Positions 12,884 to 13,454 of a stretch of DNA of 13,454 nt are shown here, piece by piece. A program made the position numbers and the translations under genes. Position 1 is the stretch's first letter. Every line of letters starts with the position of its first letter. Origin of the DNA: an uncultured Desulfovibrio sp. (lineage in GTDB: Bacteria > Desulfobacterota > Desulfovibrionia > Desulfovibrionales > Desulfovibrionaceae); contig URBN01000044.1 in assembly GCA_900546145.1 (NCBI GenBank), positions 1-13,454 of the forward strand, given 5' to 3'. Under the pieces are notes generated by a model. It did not search any database. It was given only the letters and a program-made list of their open reading frames with translations, and was not told the origin of the DNA.

Positions 12884-12902
12884 GCTTAGCTAGGAAAGCC
12901 CC

Positions 12903-13230
12903 CTGTTTTTTCGTTGAAATTGCAGTACACACCGAAAAATTGATCGAGTCATGAAGCTCTTATAGCCCTACTTGGGATAGCCCCGCCTCTCAAAGGAGCC
13001 TTACGCTTAACGGTATCGAAGTACCGCCAGCTACCAGCTCGGTGTCCGGAAACAAGGAGACGGGGCTTGGGTGAAAGTTGCCGTGTTGGATTGGATATTG
13101 AAAAGAAAATAATGGGGAAAGTGATATTGTACCTCCTTTGCCCCAGTCAGATAAGGCCTCAAACCTGTGTTGTGCTGGTGCTCCCTATTCTACTATCCAT
13201 TTTCTAACAAGGAAGAAGCAAACAGCCTGA
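12903..13230. other. Noncoding stretch with a large stem structure
   Basis: No convincing gene is seen. AGCCCCG (12979-12985) pairs with CGGGGCT (13061-13067) and, past one mismatch, CTC (12987-12989) with GAG (13057-13059), enclosing a hairpin CGGTA/TACCG (13011-13015 with 13022-13026). This nested fold suggests a structured RNA or the remains of one, for example of a mobile intron or another element. No group II domain V motif or known RNA signature could be recognised. The rest (13080-13230) shows nothing I can identify. Confidence 0.35.
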
Positions 13231-13454
13231 TTACTCCTTGGTGAAACAAATTTGAAAATCAGAGCCGACCCAACATTTGCCGTTGAACTTAGCTTCACCC
13301 CAACGAGAATTACATCCATTTTTTGTAATTCCATAGACTTGGGCTACACCGGGCAATACCTCGGCAACGGTAAGTAGCATTACTTCATCAAAAAGGGAGG
13401 TCTTATTTCCTCTTTTCAAGGTGTAAATTGTAATGTTATCATTTTTTTCTATAA
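13231..13454 (-). CDS. SH3-like domain protein, C-terminal part (cut by window edge)
   Basis: An open frame runs from the window edge (13454) to a TAA at 13231-13233, about 74 codons. Its ending, LPGVAQVYGITKNGCNSRWG followed by EAKFNGKCWVGSDFQICFTKE, resembles a bacterial SH3 domain, in which V-x-G-x-T-x-x-G leads to a tryptophan and then a K-x-N-G-x-x-x-W-V-G strand. Such domains bind peptides or cell-wall components, often in secreted or envelope proteins. The N-terminus, including any signal peptide, lies outside the window. A TTG at 13419 could be read as a start, but the frame continues upstream of it. Codon use is AT-rich like the rest of the island. Confidence 0.6.
   Translation of the reverse strand, partial: IEKNDNITIYTLKRGNKTSLFDEVMLLTVAEVLPGVAQVYGITKNGCNSRWGEAKFNGKCWVGSDFQICFTKE

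Larger units (their letters stand above)
10798..12902 (+). mobile_element. IS1595-family (IS1016-type) insertion sequence, interrupted
   Basis: The ends are 18-bp inverted repeats differing at one base: GGGGCTGTCCTAGCTAAG (10798-10815) and, read inward on the minus strand, GGGGCTTTCCTAGCTAAG (12902-12885). Without the nested IS1111-type element the unit would be about 713 bp with a single 217-aa transposase gene, the size expected of the IS1016 group of IS1595. The 8 bp outside each end (TAAAAAAT and CTGTTTTT) do not match, so no target duplication is seen. The element may be old or one flank may have been rearranged. Confidence 0.9.

Noticed and set aside
10790..12910. Target-site duplication flanking the IS1016-type element
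   Set aside because: The 8 bp on either side (TAAAAAAT and CTGTTTTT) are different.
12903..13080. Group II intron 3' end
   Set aside because: No domain V hairpin or branch-point domain VI pattern could be found and no reverse transcriptase gene is in the window.
1..13454. CRISPR array
   Set aside because: No regularly spaced repeats of suitable length were found on either strand.

Overview
The window looks like a chromosome segment from a GC-rich Desulfovibrionaceae-like bacterium (Desulfovibrio, Bilophila or Mailhella type) with an AT-richer mobile region at its right-hand end. The taxonomic guess rests on overall composition, the SAM-cycle gene set and the presence of a DUF169 protein. 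It is an inference, not a measurement.

Positions 1-2460: the tail of an IS30-type transposase, an ankyrin-repeat protein (minus strand), then a LysE/RhtB amino-acid exporter divergent from an Lrp/AsnC regulator. Two near-identical 13-bp repeats, exactly 40 bp apart, lie in the shared promoter region.

Positions 2420-8540: a SAM/SAH housekeeping block. ahcY (SAH hydrolase, minus) and metK (SAM synthetase, plus) carry palindromes of the same geometry (AYTATAT-N12-ATATART) at their promoters. metK is followed after 12 bp by a PfkB-family sugar/nucleoside kinase, probably adenosine kinase. Together these would make SAM, hydrolyse SAH and salvage the released adenosine. Between ahcY and metK lie an unrecognised basic protein, a probable free-standing structured RNA with a strong terminator (about 4860-4997), and a DUF169 protein.

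Positions 8571-8860: a promoter, tRNA-Gln(CUG), tRNA-Glu(UUC) and a terminator. The terminator lies partly inside the end of a tyrosine integrase gene, which fits a mobile element integrated at the 3' end of tRNA-Glu.

Positions 8839-13454: the island end. It holds the integrase, an overlapping excisionase-like HTH gene, a small regulator made of two tandem LuxR-type HTH domains (frameshifted at an A8 run), and an IS1595/IS1016-type insertion sequence split by an IS1111-type (IS110 family) element. Removing the IS1111 element with 7 bp outside the left repeat and 3 bp outside the right repeat restores an uninterrupted 217-aa IS1016 transposase. The 240-bp noncoding right end of the IS1111 element appears to encode a bridge RNA (seekRNA). 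One loop holds a 10-nt perfect complement of the reconstructed target, and a second loop matches the element's own joined ends. The window closes with a structured noncoding stretch and the C-terminal part of an SH3-like protein.
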